Origin: Flavobacterium sp. Root420
GTDB taxonomy: Bacteria; Bacteroidota; Bacteroidia; Flavobacteriales; Flavobacteriaceae
DNA length: 64,000 bases
Assembly (NCBI RefSeq): GCF_001427905.1
Contig: NZ_LMEF01000001.1
Coordinates: 248,394-312,393, forward strand
Direction: 5' to 3'
Under the pieces are notes generated by a model. That model did no database searches and was not told the origin of the DNA. It was given only the letters and a program-made list of their open reading frames with translations. Shown piece by piece: positions 32,545 to 42,254 of this stretch (the first letter of the stretch is position 1; every line of letters begins with the position of its first letter). A program made the translations under genes and the position numbers.

Positions 32545-34473
32545 TTATTTTACCTCGATTAACTTGTTTTGTGTGCCAATTCCATTTTCATTAAAAGCCT
32601 CGATCGTAAAATAATATTTTGTGCCTTTATCCAAACCTCTAAAGTCATATGAATCTTCTCCGTAGACCATAATACTGTTGTACAATTTATCCGGAGAAAT
32701 TCCGTAATAAATATTGTACCCTACTGCATCTGGCTGCTTTTTCCAGCTAATCATTGCATTTCTTGAATCCTTAGCATTTCTGGCAACTTTAAAACCAGAA
32801 ACTGCTTTTGGTTTTGTTGCTAATCCATTTCCGAAAACCCTGAAATCTGAAACTGCAAACAATCCTGAAGCATTATGAATATTTACCATTTTAATGTAAC
32901 GTGCCTTAATTGACTTTGATAATTCAACATAATCATGCGGAATATCTTTTGCATTTTGAGATTTATCTACCACTAATGTCCAGTTTACAGCATCATCAGA
33001 CATGAAGATTTTATATTGATAATAAATGTCCATTGCCTTATTGTACTGCGTCGCTTTATGATCGGCATAATTGATTTGCAGTGCCTTTATTTCCATTGTT
33101 CTGCCCAAATCAAGCTGCAACCATTCGCCAGGCGTATCTGTTTTTGCTGACCAATAGGTTTGAATGTTTTCATCAGTTAAATTTTCAGCACCATAACAGA
33201 ATTTCTCATATACTTTTTTTTCGCCATTATCTACCCGATGTGTTTCTACTTCCATGCAATCTTCAAAAGAAGAAACCGTAACTGGCTTTTTATAGGACAG
33301 TAGCATCCATCCTGAAGAAGCTCCTTTTTCCTGATTTCTTTGACTTGTTGGTAATACGATCGGAAAATCACCGTAAGCGGTAATAGAATACATAACATCA
33401 TCTTTATCAAAGCCGGCAGGAAACATATCTATACGACGCTCAAAACGGTCTTTTATGGAGATTTTACACGTTCCTGTATTCCAATAATTTCCGTAGTTAT
33501 CTGCAAACGTATTTCCGTGTCCGGCTCCAATTACAAATCCGCCTGGCTTATATGACATCGGATTGTGTTTTTGATACGTAAAAGGACCTAAAGGATTATC
33601 GCCAACATGAACACCGTTAGCATAACCTTTAAATTCCGTCGCCGGCGCACCATATTGCATATAATATTTACCATTGTGTTTCGTCATCCATGCACCTTCA
33701 ATAAAATTTCCCCAAGGTGCAGGTTCCATGTCATTATTTGGACCAAAACGCTCCCAACCATGCTTTGATGGATCCAGAATGGCCACTTCTTTTATCTGAC
33801 CATACGGGCGTTGAATATCCTCGACTTCTGTCGCTTTATATAGTTTTTCATAATCGGCCTGATTTCCTTTTGGAAGCCAGGTGTTATAATCAACTTCTAC
33901 TCCAACAAGAGGTAATTTTCCACTTGAACCGTAATACATATATACTTTTTTATCATCATCCTGAAAGATTGCAGGATCCCAGGTGGGTAACATTGCTTTA
34001 TCAACATGTCTTAACCATTGTCCTGATTTCGGATCAGCGGTTTTCCAAATCGGATGATCTCTTTTCCACGTTGAACCAACATAAAACAAAGTATCATTTA
34101 CAACCCATGCCGCTGGTGCACATTGATCATCATCTCCGGGTTTTCTTTGAAAACTTCCGTAAACAAATTTCCAGTCAGACATGTCTTTACTCCAGAAAAA
34201 TCCAGCCTGATTTGTAGCGAATAAATAATATTCGCCTTTGAAAGTAATGATAACAGGATCCGCACTTGAACGACGTGATTCCGGAATTCCGTTGTGATTT
34301 TGTGTGGTATAATTGTAACCAATATTGATTGGATTGCAATAAGTGGTTGCCGGTTTATTTGGATCAAACCATTCTGTTTTCCCCGGGATATTTGTTTTTT
34401 GTGCAAAAACATTGCTATTGAAAATCATCAAAAACAATAGAATTGGCAATGTAAATTGATATACTTTTTTCAT
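32545..34473 (-). CDS. GH43 glycoside hydrolase with F5/8 type C and Fn3 modules
   Basis: The 642-residue product has a signal peptide and a five-bladed GH43 propeller. The catalytic base Asp is in SSADPVI (about 71), the pKa-modulating Asp in TWDPAIF and the acid Glu in IEGAWM. An F5/8 type C (CBM32-like) module (about 415-550) with ENLTDENIQTYWSAK and a fibronectin type III domain (about 555-642) follow. GH43 enzymes remove arabinofuranosyl, xylosyl or galactosyl units. Subfamily cannot be read off. It is the last gene of the PUL series, 29 bases after the broken phosphodiesterase. Confidence 0.92.
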   Translation of the reverse strand: MKKVYQFTLPILLFLMIFNSNVFAQKTNIPGKTEWFDPNKPATTYCNPINIGYNYTTQNHNGIPESRRSSADPVIITFKGEYYLFATNQAGFFWSKDMSDWKFVYGSFQRKPGDDDQCAPAAWVVNDTLFYVGSTWKRDHPIWKTADPKSGQWLRHVDKAMLPTWDPAIFQDDDKKVYMYYGSSGKLPLVGVEVDYNTWLPKGNQADYEKLYKATEVEDIQRPYGQIKEVAILDPSKHGWERFGPNNDMEPAPWGNFIEGAWMTKHNGKYYMQYGAPATEFKGYANGVHVGDNPLGPFTYQKHNPMSYKPGGFVIGAGHGNTFADNYGNYWNTGTCKISIKDRFERRIDMFPAGFDKDDVMYSITAYGDFPIVLPTSQRNQEKGASSGWMLLSYKKPVTVSSFEDCMEVETHRVDNGEKKVYEKFCYGAENLTDENIQTYWSAKTDTPGEWLQLDLGRTMEIKALQINYADHKATQYNKAMDIYYQYKIFMSDDAVNWTLVVDKSQNAKDIPHDYVELSKSIKARYIKMVNIHNASGLFAVSDFRVFGNGLATKPKAVSGFKVARNAKDSRNAMISWKKQPDAVGYNIYYGISPDKLYNSIMVYGEDSYDFRGLDKGTKYYFTIEAFNENGIGTQNKLIEVK

Positions 34474-34502
34474 GTTTCATTTTATTTGGAAAGCTTAAAA
34501 GA

Positions 34503-35304
34503 TTATTTTTTTACCTTTAATCTTTCTTTTAATAGTTCAGGTTCATTTGTGGTTATGTAATTGAATTTATGGTCAATAATCCAATCCATATCAGAAGCTT
34601 CATTAACTGTCCAGGCATTTAGGATAATATTATTTTCTTTTGCTTCTTTAATCCATTCCGGATGTTTTTTAAAAACAGAATAATGATAATCAACTCCTGA
34701 AATTTTATCTGCTTTTACTTCTTTTGGAGATTTATTACCTTCCAGATATTGTAAAACTGTTTTCTGATCGACTTCTCTAATTTGTTTTAAGATTTCGTAA
34801 TCAAAACTTATATAGCAGGTAATTTTATCAGCATTTAGCTTTTTTATTGTTTCAACAGTTTTTAAAGCCGTTGTCTTTCCTCTTTCTTTACTTATTTCTG
34901 AAGGTTTTATTTCGCAAACCAAAAGAGTATTCTTGTTATTTTTTTTACCTTCTATAATATACTCACGCAGCGTTGGCAAATTCTCTCCATTTGAAAGTTT
35001 AAGCTGAATTAAGTCGGCATAATTTGTTTTCTCAATAAGTAGTTTATTATAGTGCGTCATGATTGATTACAAGCGAATCATCAGCTCTTCTCCAAACGTC
35101 AAATTCCGAACCGGGAAGTTTTAAGTCGATCGCATGCCTCAAAGAAGCAATAGAGTTTTCTGGCAGATTGTTTTTTTTCCATGCTCCACGATGTGCAACA
35201 ATAGCGTTCTTTTCCACTCCACAAGAATGAAAAATAATCGCCATTTGTAATAAAAGAAATACTCGAATTGCGTTAGAAATTTTCATCATTTCAAAATTTA
35301 TCAT
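34503..35304 (-). pseudogene. Glycerophosphodiester phosphodiesterase split by a frameshift
   Basis: Two overlapping frames make one GDPD protein. The first (35304-35047) has a lipoprotein-type signal, the catalytic VAHRGAWKKNNLPENS, GSEFDVW (Glu, Asp) and VINHDA motifs, then hits a stop. The second (35060-34503) resumes with HYNKLLIEKTNYADLI and runs to the C-terminal NAWTVNEASDMDWI and TTNEPELL. At the join the minus strand reads GACGCACTATAAT. Adding back one CA would give the expected NHDAHYN. The family cleaves glycerophosphodiesters to glycerol 3-phosphate. As read, only a 10 kDa N-terminal fragment with most active-site residues is made. A sequencing error at this short CA run is possible. 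Confidence 0.88.
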
Positions 35305-35331
35305 TTTTTATAAAAGTCTTTTTTATAAAAA

Positions 35332-35358
35332 AGCCCTTCGTTAACCAGACGAAGGGCT
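35332..35358 (-). terminator. Hairpin between GH3 and GDPD genes
   Basis: AGCCCTTCGT / ACGAAGGGCT is a perfect 10-bp stem with a 7-base loop, 23 bases past the GH3 stop on the minus strand. An AT-rich TTTTATAAAAAA follows. It may end or thin out transcription before the GDPD-GH43 pair. Confidence 0.75.
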
Positions 35359-35380
35359 AATTACAAATCTAACAAACCAA

Positions 35381-37681
35381 CTATTTAGTTAATTCAAAAC
35401 TAACTTTCTTGTCGGCAATTGAGTTTCCTCCAACGAAAACATCAAACTGTCCAGGTTCTGCTACGAATTGTAGATCAGAATTATAAAATTTTAAATCTTC
35501 AACCGTAATATCAAAACTCACAGTTTGTTTCTCACCTTTTTTAAGTGTTATTTTTTGGAAATTTTTCAATTCTCTAACGGGTCTTGTTACTGTGCCAACT
35601 AAATCTCTTATATACAATTGAACAGTTTCTTTTCCATCATAATTTCCTGTATTTGTTACATCAACAGTTACTTTCAATTTTCCGTTGAAATTCATTTTAT
35701 CAGATGAAATTTTCAAGTTGGAATAGTCAAAGTTGGTATAGCTCAATCCGAAACCAAATGGGAATAATGGCTCGTTTCTTTCATCTAAATAATTAGATCT
35801 GAATTTTTCAAATTTACCTTCTGTATTTGCTAATGGTCTTCCTGTATTTTTGTGTGCATAATAAATTGGCACTTGTCCAACGCTCCTTGGGAAAGTTGTA
35901 GTTAATTTCCCCGAAGGATTTACATCACCAAATAAAACATCTGCAATAGCATAACCCGCTTCTGTACCGGCAAACCATACATTTAAAATAGCAGGAACGG
36001 TTTCGCTTTCTTCTTTTAGTACTAATGGGCGGCCGTCAAATAAAACTAAGACAACTGGTTTTCCTGTTTTTAATAAGGCATTTAATAAATCTTTTTGTGC
36101 TTGTGGAATTTCTAAATTCGTACGGCTGCTGGATTCTCCGCTCATTTCTGCCGATTCTCCAAGAGCTGCCACAATTACATCTGATTGGTTGGCTACTTTT
36201 AAAGCTTCTGCTAATAATTCTTCTTTGGAACGAGCATCGCGGTGTAAGGTTTTGCCAAACATTGTGGCGTTAGTTTCAAAAGTTTCATCGTAATCCAGAT
36301 TACTCCCTTTTGCATATAATACTTTCGTAGACGGTCCCGCTACTTCTTTAATTCCTGCCAATAATGATATAGCGCTTTCCATTCTTGTAGCCACACTCCA
36401 CGTTCCGGGCATGTTTTCTTTAGCATCTGCCAATGGTCCGATAAGTGCAATCGTTCCTGATTTTTTAAGCGGTAACACCTGATTTTGATTTTTTAATAAA
36501 ACCAAGGACTGTGCAGCAATCCGGCGTGCTTCTTTTCTGCTTGCTGATGTAAAAATCTCCGTTTTAGCTCTTTTTTCATCACAATATTTATACGGATCGT
36601 GGAATAGCCCTAAATCGTATTTTGCTTCCAAAATAAGTTTAACAGCATTGTCAATTTGCTCGATAGTTACTTTTTTCTCGTCTAAAGATTTTTTCAATGT
36701 TGTTAAGAAACCTTCTCCAACCATATCCATTTCAACACCGGCATTAAGAGATAAAGCCGAAACTGCCTGTAAATCTCCCATTCCGTGCTCGATCATTTCG
36801 TTGATTCCAGTAAAGTCAGTTACTACAAAACCTTTAAAACCCCATTGTTTTCTTAAAACATCAGTCATTAACCATTTGTTTCCAGTTGCGGGAATTCCGT
36901 CAACTTCATTGAAAGAAGCCATTACAGAACCTACACCAGCATCAACTGCTGCTTTGTACGGAGGAAAATAATCATTGAACATTCTGATATGACTCATATC
37001 AACAGTATTGTAATCACGACCTGCTTCTGGTGCACCGTATAACGCGAAGTGCTTTACACAGGCCATAATCGAATTATTTTTCGAAAGATCATGTTGCTGA
37101 TACCCGTTTACCATTGCTTTTGCAATTTGGCTTCCTAAATAAGGATCCTCACCGGAACCTTCAGAAATTCTTCCCCAACGCGGATCGCGAGAAATATCTA
37201 CCATTGGCGAAAATGTCCAGTTGATCCCGTCAGCACTTGCTTCCTGAGCAGCAATCTGGGCACTTCTTTCAATCAAATTCATATCCCATGTACAAGATAA
37301 TCCTAACGGAATTGGAAACGTTGTTTCGTAACCGTGAATAACATCCATACCAAAAATCAATGGGATTTTTAAACGGCTTTTTTCAACAGCAATTTTTTGT
37401 ACTTCTTTAATTTTTTGAACAGATTTAATATTGAATAAACCACCTACTTTACCTTCAGCAATTTTTTTAGCCACATCAGAACTGTTTGCCTGTCCTGTCG
37501 TAATATCTCCAGAAGTTGGTAAATTAAGCTGACCTAATTTCTCATCTAAAGTCATTTTAGATAATAACTCAGTTACAAACTCTGATTTTGGTTTAATTGT
37601 TACTGCATTTTTAGTGTTCTTTTTTTGAGCATAACCCAAAACAGCACATCCTAAAAAAAGTAAGACTAATTTGTTTTTCAT
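35381..37681 (-). CDS. GH3 beta-glucosidase (BglX type)
   Basis: From the ATG at 37681 the product is 766 residues with a signal peptide (MKNKLVLLFLGCAVLGYAQ). The longer frame from 37789 would overlap the esterase gene. It has the GH3 N-terminal barrel (IFGMDVIHGYET, SRDPRWGRISEGSGEDP, KHFALYG), nucleophile Asp289 in GFKGFVVTDFTG, the alpha/beta sandwich domain, and a C-terminal Fn3-like domain. It removes terminal beta-glucosyl residues, here probably from oligosaccharides released by the GH144-like enzyme. The esterase lies 10 bases upstream. Confidence 0.94.
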   Translation of the reverse strand: MKNKLVLLFLGCAVLGYAQKKNTKNAVTIKPKSEFVTELLSKMTLDEKLGQLNLPTSGDITTGQANSSDVAKKIAEGKVGGLFNIKSVQKIKEVQKIAVEKSRLKIPLIFGMDVIHGYETTFPIPLGLSCTWDMNLIERSAQIAAQEASADGINWTFSPMVDISRDPRWGRISEGSGEDPYLGSQIAKAMVNGYQQHDLSKNNSIMACVKHFALYGAPEAGRDYNTVDMSHIRMFNDYFPPYKAAVDAGVGSVMASFNEVDGIPATGNKWLMTDVLRKQWGFKGFVVTDFTGINEMIEHGMGDLQAVSALSLNAGVEMDMVGEGFLTTLKKSLDEKKVTIEQIDNAVKLILEAKYDLGLFHDPYKYCDEKRAKTEIFTSASRKEARRIAAQSLVLLKNQNQVLPLKKSGTIALIGPLADAKENMPGTWSVATRMESAISLLAGIKEVAGPSTKVLYAKGSNLDYDETFETNATMFGKTLHRDARSKEELLAEALKVANQSDVIVAALGESAEMSGESSSRTNLEIPQAQKDLLNALLKTGKPVVLVLFDGRPLVLKEESETVPAILNVWFAGTEAGYAIADVLFGDVNPSGKLTTTFPRSVGQVPIYYAHKNTGRPLANTEGKFEKFRSNYLDERNEPLFPFGFGLSYTNFDYSNLKISSDKMNFNGKLKVTVDVTNTGNYDGKETVQLYIRDLVGTVTRPVRELKNFQKITLKKGEKQTVSFDITVEDLKFYNSDLQFVAEPGQFDVFVGGNSIADKKVSFELTK

Positions 37682-37691
37682 TCTAGTATAT

Positions 37692-38405
37692 TTATTTATT
37701 CGTATTCGTTTTAATCTGTTTAAACATCCAATCATAAATTTCCGGATTGTCATAAACTCTCGACCAGCTGTCGTGGCCTGCATCATCAAAAATGGTCAAT
37801 TGAGCATCTTTGGCATTGCATTTTTTTAATTCTTTGTAAATGGTTATTGCATAATCAACCTTTACTACATCATCTAATAATCCATGAAAAATTCTGGTTG
37901 GAATAACCGCAATTTTACAAGCACTTTCTAACTGAATTAAATCGACAAAACCTGAAATCGGGACAATTGCCGCAAACTTATCCGGATATGACAGTGCTAA
38001 ATTCCATGCTGTCCAACCTCCTGAACTCAAGCCTGTAACATATATTCTGTCATCATCTATTTTGTTCTCTTTTTGAATTTTCAGAATCAATTCGTTAATA
38101 GATTCAATGTCCCAGTTTTCGTCTTCCTTACATTGCGGAGCCAAAACATAAGCATCTAATTGATGTGTTTTTAAATATTTTAAAGGGCCATGAATCTTTA
38201 CTTTTTCAATGTCTGTTCCTTTTTCTCCATCACCTGAAATAAAAACGATTAATGGCTTTTTTCCCTTTGTGTTGGCGGGTTTATGTAATGCGTAACCTAA
38301 TTCATGTTTTGTAACAACAATTGTTTTTATTGTTCCTGTAGTCTCACTTTGGGCAAAACCAAATATAGAAAACAGCAGGATCAATAACGTTATTTTGTAT
38401 TTCAT
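37692..38405 (-). CDS. Exported alpha/beta-hydrolase esterase (CE1/dienelactone-hydrolase-like)
   Basis: The 237-residue product has a signal peptide (MKYKITLLILLFSIFGFAQ) and a clear triad: Ser in VTGLSSGGW, Asp in FHGLLDDVV and His in DDAGHDSW. A GDGEKGTD stretch near the N-terminus could form the oxyanion region. Such small exported esterases in PULs remove acyl groups from glycans. It is tightly placed between GH3 and GH144 genes (10 and 11 bases), so it is part of that transcript. Confidence 0.88.
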   Translation of the reverse strand: MKYKITLLILLFSIFGFAQSETTGTIKTIVVTKHELGYALHKPANTKGKKPLIVFISGDGEKGTDIEKVKIHGPLKYLKTHQLDAYVLAPQCKEDENWDIESINELILKIQKENKIDDDRIYVTGLSSGGWTAWNLALSYPDKFAAIVPISGFVDLIQLESACKIAVIPTRIFHGLLDDVVKVDYAITIYKELKKCNAKDAQLTIFDDAGHDSWSRVYDNPEIYDWMFKQIKTNTNK

Positions 38406-38416
38406 TTACTGAATGA

Positions 38417-39805
38417 TTAGAATCCGTATTTACCTGAACTAAATCCTAGTTTTATTAAACCTTGTTTTGTATCTGATGCATTCATAAACAATTTCCACAA
38501 TAAGCCACTTCTATAGTTTTCGATCATAGGAGCAATTGTTCCCTGATCGATTGCCAAATAACGAGGCGTTACCCAATTGTATTGTGGTGAAAAAGCATCA
38601 TACGGCCCTGCAATTCCAACATATTTTGCTTTATTATCATCATACAAATAATGCAAAAACTTCATAGATTCTACTGGTGTATATGGGAAAGATGATAAGG
38701 CAGCCGTTGGCGAAATAACACCATTATCATTATTAGGCTGATGCGCTGTGTAACCAGTTGTTCCATCAGGATTGCGGGTATAACTTGCTGTCAACCCCCA
38801 ACATTTATCTGAATAGTCTTTAAATCCTTTTGGATTAGCAACACTATACTGAACCATTATCTTAGCGTGATTTTGTGTTAATGCCCAATAATCAGCATAT
38901 TTATCTTTTATGTTATTTGGATCTAAACCTAAATAAGAATAATGTGACCAAAACATCGGTCCTACATTTCCTGTTGCTCCGTTATAATTTAAAACAACCG
39001 GAATTCCATATTGAGAACCACCGTTTACAATAGCTCCATTTCTGGCCCATGCCTGATGATAGGCTTCTGCTGAAATTGGATGTGTTGGTGATGAAGCTGC
39101 CATTACATAGGTAATTAAACATTCATTATATCCTTCCAGTTTAAAATTCATTTCCCATCCATAATTTGGAGACCAGTGCCAGTATAAGGCGTCTTGTCCC
39201 TGCGTATACCAATCCCATTCTACGCCTTTCCAAAGTTCATCGGCTTTCACAGCCAATGCTTTTTCAGCCGCACTTCCATTTTTAAAATATTCTCTGATGG
39301 TAATTAGAGCCTGGCAAACGAAAGAAGTTTCCACTAAATCTCCTCCATTATCTTTTGTACCAAACGGAATTACTTTTCCTTCTTTATTATCCATCCAGTG
39401 CGGCCACGCACCGTGAAAACGGTCTGCTTTTTCAAGAAAAGTTAATGCGGTCGTAAGTCTAGAAACAGCTTCAGCTCTTGGCAAAAAACCTCTTTCTACA
39501 CCTACAACAATACTCATTAATCCAAAACCTGAACCACCTGTTGTGATAATGTTTGACTCAAAACTAGGATCTTCCGTAAGATATCTTTCTCTTGCTAATT
39601 TTGAATTTGGATCAGAGTAATCCCAAAAATATTTGATTGCATCTTTTTGAACCTGATCCATAGCTTCAGCGTCTGTTAGTGGCTTTGTTGGAGTGGTCGG
39701 GTTTGTTGGTAATGGGGTTCCTCCACTTTTTCCTTCATCGGGTGAAGATGACGAACAAGAGCAAAAAGCACCCACAACTAATATGATATATAAGCCAATT
39801 CTCAT
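38417..39805 (-). CDS. GH144/PF10091 glucanase-like lipoprotein
   Basis: The 462-residue product has a lipoprotein signal (IILVVGAFCSCSSSS), so it is probably surface exposed. The rest is an (alpha/alpha)6-type domain: DAIKYFWDYSDPNSKLARER, TTGGSGFGLMSIVVGVERGF, HGAWPHWMDN, GGDLVETSFVCQALI and LYWHWSPNYGWEMN. This is the PF10091 family (glucoamylase-like label), which includes the GH144 endo-beta-1,2-glucanases. Neighbours GH3, esterase and SusC/D suggest a glucan-degrading role. Related proteins also occur in beta-1,3-glucan loci, so the linkage specificity is inferred. Confidence 0.85.
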   Translation of the reverse strand: MRIGLYIILVVGAFCSCSSSSPDEGKSGGTPLPTNPTTPTKPLTDAEAMDQVQKDAIKYFWDYSDPNSKLARERYLTEDPSFESNIITTGGSGFGLMSIVVGVERGFLPRAEAVSRLTTALTFLEKADRFHGAWPHWMDNKEGKVIPFGTKDNGGDLVETSFVCQALITIREYFKNGSAAEKALAVKADELWKGVEWDWYTQGQDALYWHWSPNYGWEMNFKLEGYNECLITYVMAASSPTHPISAEAYHQAWARNGAIVNGGSQYGIPVVLNYNGATGNVGPMFWSHYSYLGLDPNNIKDKYADYWALTQNHAKIMVQYSVANPKGFKDYSDKCWGLTASYTRNPDGTTGYTAHQPNNDNGVISPTAALSSFPYTPVESMKFLHYLYDDNKAKYVGIAGPYDAFSPQYNWVTPRYLAIDQGTIAPMIENYRSGLLWKLFMNASDTKQGLIKLGFSSGKYGF

Positions 39806-39834
39806 TTTTATAAATTTTGTAATATTAATAACTA

Positions 39835-39868
39835 AAAATACACCTGGAGTAAACTCCAGGCGTATTTT
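39835..39868 (-). terminator. Intra-operon hairpin between LamG and GH144 genes
   Basis: AAAATAC-A-CCTGGAG / CTCCAGG-C-GTATTTT forms a 14-bp stem with a single A-C mismatch and TAAA loop, 10 bases after the LamG stop on the minus strand. It may act as a partial terminator or RNA-stabilising stem, giving higher levels of SusC-SusD-LamG than of the enzymes. Confidence 0.75.
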
Positions 39869-39877
39869 GAAGAAAAT

Positions 39878-40777
39878 TTATCTTTTATCTTTTTCTAATT
39901 TGTAAAGAGCCACAACTTCATTATCAGTAAGTGCTGAATCGTAAATTCTGAATTCATCCATTAAACCTGTATAATTAAGCATCCAACCATCAGGATTTCC
40001 CCATGGAGCGCCCAAGTGTTGCTGATAACCTCCAATAATAAATTTAGAAACTTCAGAATTAGCCAATTCTCCAAAGCCTGCTCCTCCTGTTAGAGGGTCA
40101 CTTGCATATCTCTTAGAAATAGAAGCTGGTAAATCAAGCTTTTGGCCATCAATATAAATACTATATGTAGAACTTGTTCCATTATAAGTCCACACTATAT
40201 GTTTCCATGCTCCAAACATATTATTCAAAACATTTGCTCCCCCATGCTCAATAAATTGCCCAGCCCAAGGAATACTTGGTGTAACATCTTTTTGGATATG
40301 ATTTTTCAGCAACATTGTTGTTGCTGGTCCGGTTCCTTCTATAAGTGTAAAAATATTTCCCCAAAAATCTGTCTTTTTAGGAAGCATAAATAACGATTGT
40401 GCACCACCAGTATGCGGATCTGTTTTAATCCACATTGAAACTGTGATATTTTTTAAATTCACTACTGGATTACCAACAGTATTATAGGCAATAAAAGAAC
40501 TTGAAGACCCTTTATAAGCTTCGCCTTTCATACCTGTTTCATAATTTACATTTGTTCCCATACCTCCTGTAATGTTGCTTTTTGAATCGGCAATATTACC
40601 ATCAAAACTAAATTTTGATACTAAGTGATTAGCTGCAACATCATCAGAATTATTATACCCTCCAATTGACTCATAAGGAATTGGGCTGTTTACTTTATCA
40701 ATACTATCCTCGCAGCTCACAAACAATGCTGAAGCTAAAGCAAAAGAAAGTAAAAAAATAGATTTATTTTTTTTCAT
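39878..40777 (-). CDS. LamG-domain surface glycan-binding lipoprotein
   Basis: The 299-residue product has a lipoprotein signal (LSFALASALFVSCEDS). A LamG/concanavalin-like jelly-roll follows (about 60-295), with VSKFSFDGNIADSKSN, ITVSMWIKTDPHTGG, FGAWKHIVWTYNG and LMDEFRIYDSALTDNEV. No catalytic motif is visible. Its place right after susD is that of a surface glycan-binding protein. Confidence 0.88.
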   Translation of the reverse strand: MKKNKSIFLLSFALASALFVSCEDSIDKVNSPIPYESIGGYNNSDDVAANHLVSKFSFDGNIADSKSNITGGMGTNVNYETGMKGEAYKGSSSSFIAYNTVGNPVVNLKNITVSMWIKTDPHTGGAQSLFMLPKKTDFWGNIFTLIEGTGPATTMLLKNHIQKDVTPSIPWAGQFIEHGGANVLNNMFGAWKHIVWTYNGTSSTYSIYIDGQKLDLPASISKRYASDPLTGGAGFGELANSEVSKFIIGGYQQHLGAPWGNPDGWMLNYTGLMDEFRIYDSALTDNEVVALYKLEKDKR

Positions 40778-40795
40778 TTTTAATGTCTTTTAGAA

Positions 40796-42250
40796 TTAAT
40801 AACCAGGATTTTGCTGTGACAAACCTTCAGCCTGTTTAATGAATGATGCCGGAATAGGGAATAATTCATTTTTTCCTTCTGTAAAAGTTTTTCCATCTAC
40901 AGCAAAAGCTGCTTTGGCCTGACCTGTACGAACTAAATCAAAAAACCTATCGTGTTCAAAAGCCATTTCTACTCTTCTTTCTCTCCAGATTGCAGTTCTG
41001 ATATCTCCCTGTGAAGAGTAAGTTGTACTTGCCAAACCAGCTCTGTTTCTGATTTGATTCAGCAACGGAATGGCTTCAGATGTTTGACCTAATTCATTCA
41101 AAGCTTCGGCTTTCATCAATACAACTTCGGCATATCTTAGATATTTAATATCAACATCCGTTTCCCAGGCACTAGTGTATAATGATGAATAGGCCTTGTA
41201 ATTGTATCTTTCGTTTTCAACTGTTTCTGGTATTACTCTTCCATCATATAAAACTGAATTTCTAAAAATGATAGTTGCAGCTTTTCTAACATCTCCAGGC
41301 TCATAAGCGTTTACTAAACTCTGAGATGGCGTGTTAAAGCCCCAACCCCAACCACCGGTACCGCGAGCACCTTGTGTATTAGAATAACCTTCGATTCCCT
41401 TAGCAGGTACCGCTCCCTGTGCGTAAATTTCAAAAATAGATTCTGAATCAAATTTCCCACCAGCTCTGTACATCGATGCATAATCAGCAACTATAGAATA
41501 GCCGGTAACTTTGTTACAATTATCAATTACCTGTTGCCATTTTTTTTGATATAAACTTACCTTTGCTAACAATGCATACGCAGCCCCTTTTGAAGCTCTT
41601 GATTTTTCATTAGCAGAATAAGCTGTTTTTTCAGGTAATGCAGCAATTGCATCATTTAAATCTGCTTCAATAAAAGCGTACACTTCAGCAGATGATTTAC
41701 GAGTCAACTGCATAATTCTATCAGCATCTGAACCTGGAACTGGCAAATGATCAACAATAGGAACACCTCCATAACATTTTACTAAAGTAAAATACATAAA
41801 AGCCCTTAAAAACTTAGCTTCACCCGCTAGTCTGTTTCTTAAATTAACATCCACTTTATCTAATTTCGGAAGGATATTTAATGCTTGATTACATCTGTTT
41901 ATACCATCATAATTAGCTATAAAGGTACTTTCCGCAGAAGGATTAGAAGCATTATAAGTCAAAGCGTCTAAAACATCCTTATCTGTTCCAGTATCGCCGG
42001 CTGAAGATCCTTTATCAGCATCATCAGAAGTTATACTTGACAAGCCTATCCAACCAAAAGAGGTCATATCCCAATTTAAAAACTTGTTATAAATTGCTGT
42101 CACAAACTGAGCTGCCCCAGCATCGTTATTAAATAATTCCACATCGTTTGTTGAAATAGATTCCGTTTGGTCTACGTCTAAATAATCGTCTGCACATCCT
42201 GTAAAAAAGAATGCTGATAATACAAACGTTGCTATATATATCTTTTTCAT
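40796..42250 (-). CDS. SusD/RagB-family outer-membrane lipoprotein
   Basis: The 484-residue product has a lipoprotein signal (FVLSAFFFTGCADDYLD), N-terminal TPR-like helices, LAGEAKFLRAFMYFTLVKCYGGVP (the SusD hallmark around 145-165), and a C-terminal RERRVEMAFEHDRFFDLVRTG motif. It caps the SusC barrel and captures glycan. It starts 4 bases after susC. Confidence 0.97.
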   Translation of the reverse strand: MKKIYIATFVLSAFFFTGCADDYLDVDQTESISTNDVELFNNDAGAAQFVTAIYNKFLNWDMTSFGWIGLSSITSDDADKGSSAGDTGTDKDVLDALTYNASNPSAESTFIANYDGINRCNQALNILPKLDKVDVNLRNRLAGEAKFLRAFMYFTLVKCYGGVPIVDHLPVPGSDADRIMQLTRKSSAEVYAFIEADLNDAIAALPEKTAYSANEKSRASKGAAYALLAKVSLYQKKWQQVIDNCNKVTGYSIVADYASMYRAGGKFDSESIFEIYAQGAVPAKGIEGYSNTQGARGTGGWGWGFNTPSQSLVNAYEPGDVRKAATIIFRNSVLYDGRVIPETVENERYNYKAYSSLYTSAWETDVDIKYLRYAEVVLMKAEALNELGQTSEAIPLLNQIRNRAGLASTTYSSQGDIRTAIWRERRVEMAFEHDRFFDLVRTGQAKAAFAVDGKTFTEGKNELFPIPASFIKQAEGLSQQNPGY

Positions 42251-42254
42251 AATA

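Noticed and set aside
33717..34217. 166-codon plus-strand reading frame in the GH43 gene
   Set aside because: His- and Pro-rich antisense shadow; the minus-strand GH43 catalytic motifs are intact.
35040..35065. Programmed frameshift in the phosphodiesterase
   Set aside because: No slippery heptamer, downstream structure or Shine-Dalgarno-like stimulator is visible; a mutation or sequence error is simpler.
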